Source: JBOFCS01 sp051646185 (GTDB taxonomy: Bacteria; Actinomycetota; Actinomycetes; Mycobacteriales; Mycobacteriaceae). Taken from it: 25,544 nt of DNA. Under the pieces are notes generated by a model. It was not told the DNA's origin and searched no databases. It saw only the letters and a program-made list of their open reading frames with translations. The stretch lies in assembly GCA_051646185.1 (NCBI GenBank), contig JBOFCS010000203.1, positions 1-25,544 of the forward strand. Direction: 5' to 3'. Each line of letters opens with the position of its first letter. Position 1 is the stretch's first letter. A program made the position numbers and the translations under genes. Shown here in pieces: positions 23,390 to 25,544 of this stretch.

Positions 23390-24625
23390 GTGACAACCAT
23401 CTTGCGTCGTAGTCGTACTACCAAAGACCCCCTTCCTCGCGAAGTATGGATCTTGGCAAGTGCAAGTTTTGTGATTGCCTTGGGTTTTGGTTTGGTTGCC
23501 CCAGTTCTTCCGCAATACGCTTTGAGTTTCGGGGTGGGGGTTACTGCTGCCACCTTTATTATCAGTGCTTTTGCTGCCATGCGCCTATTATTTGCTCCAT
23601 GGAGTGCGTCCTTGGTGCAACGGTTAGGCGAGCGTTCGGTGTATACCACAGGGTTGCTCATTGTTGCGCTATCGACCGGGGCTTGCGGATTTGCACAGGT
23701 ATTTTGGCAGTTATTGGTCTTTCGTTCTTTAGGTGGAATCGGGTCAACAATGTTTACCGTTTCTGCTCTTGCTTTAATGGTCAGGATTGCGCCGCCGAAA
23801 GTGCGAGGTCGGGTGGCTGGTCTATATGGCATGAGTTTCCTTGTTGGCTCAGTGGGCGGACCACTTGTTGGTAGTGCGCTTGCTGGTTTTGGGCTGAGCG
23901 CCCCATTTTTGATTTACGCTTCGGTACTTTTTATCGTGGCGGCGGTGGTCCATTTCAGTTTAAGAAATTCATCTTTGATTTCACCGTTAGAAACTGAGTC
24001 CAGAGAAAGTATGACTCTACGAGATGCTTTGAAAAATAAAGCTTTTCAATCTGTTCTTGGATCTAGCTTTGTTAATGGTTGGGCGATTTTTGGGGTACGC
24101 ATGGCAGTTGTTCCCCTCTTCGTTAAAGAATCATTAGATGGTAATGCTCAAGCCGCAGGTATTGCACTTACTGTTTTTGCGGTAGGCAATGCATTGGTGT
24201 TGATGCCCGCCGGAAAACTTTCGGATAGGTATGGGCGAAAACCTTTTTTGGTCAGTGGCATGTTTATTTGTGGAATAGGAACTCTTGCAATGGGTTTTTC
24301 TGCCACGCTTACACAATTTTTTGCCATGTCTTTATTGGCCGGTATTGGTGCGGGTTTGCTTAATCCATCACAACAAGCCGCAGTAGCAGACATTGTCGGT
24401 AACGGAGTGCGTGGTGGTCCGGTATTTGCAGCTTTCCAAATGCTATCCGATGTGGGTGCTGTGGTTGGCCCGTTAATCTCAGGCTATCTAGCCGAGGTGA
24501 GCTCGTACGCTACCGCTTTTATTGTGACATCAGCGTTATTATTTGTCATGGCAGCAGTTTGGCTGGCAACACCTGAGACCCTGCATTCACCGTCGGCTGC
24601 GGTAATCCCGTCACAAAAACCGTGA
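23390..24625 (+). CDS. Major facilitator superfamily transporter, drug-efflux-like
   Basis: The 411-aa protein has about twelve hydrophobic helices. It carries the loop motif GKLSDRYGRKPFLVSG (a motif-A copy in the second half), and GFGLVAPVLPQYALSFG in the first helix, as in multidrug and sugar-efflux MFS proteins. The substrate is unknown. The start is GTG 23390 (MTTILRRSRT); there is no Shine-Dalgarno sequence, but TAGCCT ends 8 nt before it, consistent with a leaderless mRNA. It ends 25 nt before the DsbA-like gene, so the two may be co-transcribed. Confidence 0.92.
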   Translation: MTTILRRSRTTKDPLPREVWILASASFVIALGFGLVAPVLPQYALSFGVGVTAATFIISAFAAMRLLFAPWSASLVQRLGERSVYTTGLLIVALSTGACGFAQVFWQLLVFRSLGGIGSTMFTVSALALMVRIAPPKVRGRVAGLYGMSFLVGSVGGPLVGSALAGFGLSAPFLIYASVLFIVAAVVHFSLRNSSLISPLETESRESMTLRDALKNKAFQSVLGSSFVNGWAIFGVRMAVVPLFVKESLDGNAQAAGIALTVFAVGNALVLMPAGKLSDRYGRKPFLVSGMFICGIGTLAMGFSATLTQFFAMSLLAGIGAGLLNPSQQAAVADIVGNGVRGGPVFAAFQMLSDVGAVVGPLISGYLAEVSSYATAFIVTSALLFVMAAVWLATPETLHSPSAAVIPSQKP

Positions 24626-24650
24626 AGTAAGTAGAGTAGGCAGGGTGAAT

Positions 24651-25364
24651 ATGTCAACTTCTGGCAAGCATGTACCTCAGGTGACGTCAAGCAGAATGAC
24701 ATATATTTTAGCTGGGGTTGCAGTAGTAGCGATAGCGATTGTTATTGCCGTGGGTGTGTTCGTACATGAACAACGTCCCAACCCCAGCGATGATTACAGT
24801 GTGGGTGCTTTTCCGGCTCAGGGAGTGAATACTGCACCGGTAGTTATCGATATTTACGAGGATTTTTTATGTCCAGCTTGTGCAAGTTTTGAGGCACGGT
24901 CAGGACCAAACATTCGTCAAGCGGTGCTTGACGGCAAGGTCGTGGTCCGATACCACATGCTCGATTTTTTGAATAAGCGTTCAGCTAGCGGTGACTATTC
25001 GACACGAGCGGCTGGTGCTTTGCTGTCTATTGCAAAAGCAGGGAATAGTCAGTTATTTACAGAGTTTCATGCTCGACTTTTTCAGCCAGGTACTCAGCCC
25101 GAAGAAGATGCTTCCTCGGATTTAAGTAACAGTGACCTAGCAAAAATTGCAACCGAACTGGGTGCAATTGCTGAGGTCGTTAATGCCATTGAGAAAGGGA
25201 TAGACACAGATGAGGCGAAGATGCTGGCAACTCGAAGCATGCAGCGGTTAAAGTCAGTGCTGGGTAGCTCTGTGGGGACCCCAACGGTACTTCAGGAGAA
25301 CATGGAGGTCGATATCAGTAAGCAAAACTGGCTTAGTGATGTGCTGGCCTCGCCTACGCCGTAG
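24651..25364 (+). CDS. Membrane-anchored DsbA-family thioredoxin-fold protein
   Basis: The 237-aa protein has one N-terminal membrane helix (~17-38, TYILAGVAVVAIAIVIAVGVFV) and an external thioredoxin-fold domain with the redox motif CPAC (74-77, in DFLCPACASF) and the cis-proline in GTPTV (Pro211). It would form or exchange disulfides in exported proteins, as DsbA-type proteins do in actinobacteria. ATG 24651 has AGGG at 5 nt; a GTG at 24645 in frame is less well placed. Confidence 0.92.
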   Translation: MSTSGKHVPQVTSSRMTYILAGVAVVAIAIVIAVGVFVHEQRPNPSDDYSVGAFPAQGVNTAPVVIDIYEDFLCPACASFEARSGPNIRQAVLDGKVVVRYHMLDFLNKRSASGDYSTRAAGALLSIAKAGNSQLFTEFHARLFQPGTQPEEDASSDLSNSDLAKIATELGAIAEVVNAIEKGIDTDEAKMLATRSMQRLKSVLGSSVGTPTVLQENMEVDISKQNWLSDVLASPTP

Positions 25365-25465
25365 ACCTGGCATACAGGATTTTGTGCTTCTTGGGGATTT
25401 GGTAACGGGTATGCCCATGGTGTAATTTTGCTCGAGCAGCAGTTTATGGCTGTACAACTCCATAA

Positions 25466-25538
25466 GGGGCTATGGCGCAGCTGGTAGCGCACCACACTGG
25501 CAGTGTGGGGGTCAGGGGTTCGAGTCCCCTTAGCTCCA
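25466..25538 (+). tRNA. tRNA-Ala (anticodon GGC)
   Basis: The 73-nt cloverleaf is complete: acceptor GGGGCTA with TAGCTCC, D-stem GCGC/GCGC, anticodon stem CCACA/TGTGG with loop CTGGCAG (anticodon GGC), T-stem AGGGG/CCCCT around TTCGAGT, discriminator A. The CCA end is not encoded (CTG follows). Confidence 0.97.
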
Positions 25539-25544
25539 CTGTAT

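Noticed and set aside
23371..23832. 153-codon minus-strand ORF over the MFS gene
   Set aside because: Shadow frame with Lys/Thr/Pro-rich sequence, antisense to a clear transporter.
25368..25415. GGCATAC...GTATGCC as a terminator between the DsbA-like gene and tRNA-Ala
   Set aside because: Only 7 bp with a 33-nt loop and no U-tract; too weak to call.

Overview
The window looks like chromosome of a mycolate-type actinobacterium, most likely a Corynebacterium of moderate GC (about half GC by eye). The grounds are the gene order hisN - small membrane gene - prfB - mscS - small membrane gene - ftsE - ftsX - smpB - transporter - ssrA, which I recall from corynebacteria; the tmRNA tag reading AESNQRDYALAA; RF2, SmpB and FtsE sequences close to mycobacterial and corynebacterial ones; and a lipid cluster in the same order as M. 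tuberculosis Rv0449c-Rv0446c. I do not assign a species.

Layout. 1-1752 is the 3' part of a fusion gene: DEDDh exonuclease, two BRCT domains and a TerD domain. Its true start lies left of the window. 1974-2267 (-) is an EthD-like small protein. 2268-2726 is an AT-rich gap with inverted repeats. 2727-3530 is a stand-alone EAL phosphodiesterase with all catalytic residues. 3572-8026 (-) is a fatty-acid catabolism block: two acyl-CoA dehydrogenases, a terminator, then an acyl-CoA ligase. It is headed by a 34-bp near-perfect palindrome lying on the promoter. 8338-9512 holds a DUF1304 membrane gene facing hisN. 9557-15588 is a co-directional housekeeping run (DUF3592-like, prfB, mscS, unknown membrane protein, ftsE, ftsX, smpB, EamA-type transporter whose N-terminus is cut by an amber codon), followed by tmRNA (15674-16040) and its terminator.

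16198-22295 is membrane-lipid related: a small membrane gene, a TetR regulator divergent from a sterol-desaturase/fatty-acid-hydroxylase-type gene with a perfect 14-bp operator between them, and a minus-strand operon (FAD oxidoreductase, DUF1365, cyclopropane/10-methyl fatty acid synthase family, DUF1295) with ATGA overlaps at two of its three junctions. 22421-23358 (-) is a fluoride-channel (crcB/Fluc) pair, divergent from an MFS transporter (23390-24625). A membrane-anchored DsbA-like protein and tRNA-Ala(GGC) close the window.

The items most worth a second look are the exonuclease-BRCT-BRCT-TerD fusion, the palindromic operators sharing TTAC-N6-GTAA, the in-frame amber codon in the EamA gene, a series of genes whose start codon sits 6-8 nt after a TAnnnT box (leaderless pattern), and an 11-bp perfect hairpin inside a small membrane-protein gene. 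I did not see a clearly new multi-gene defence or mobile system, CRISPR array or insertion sequence.
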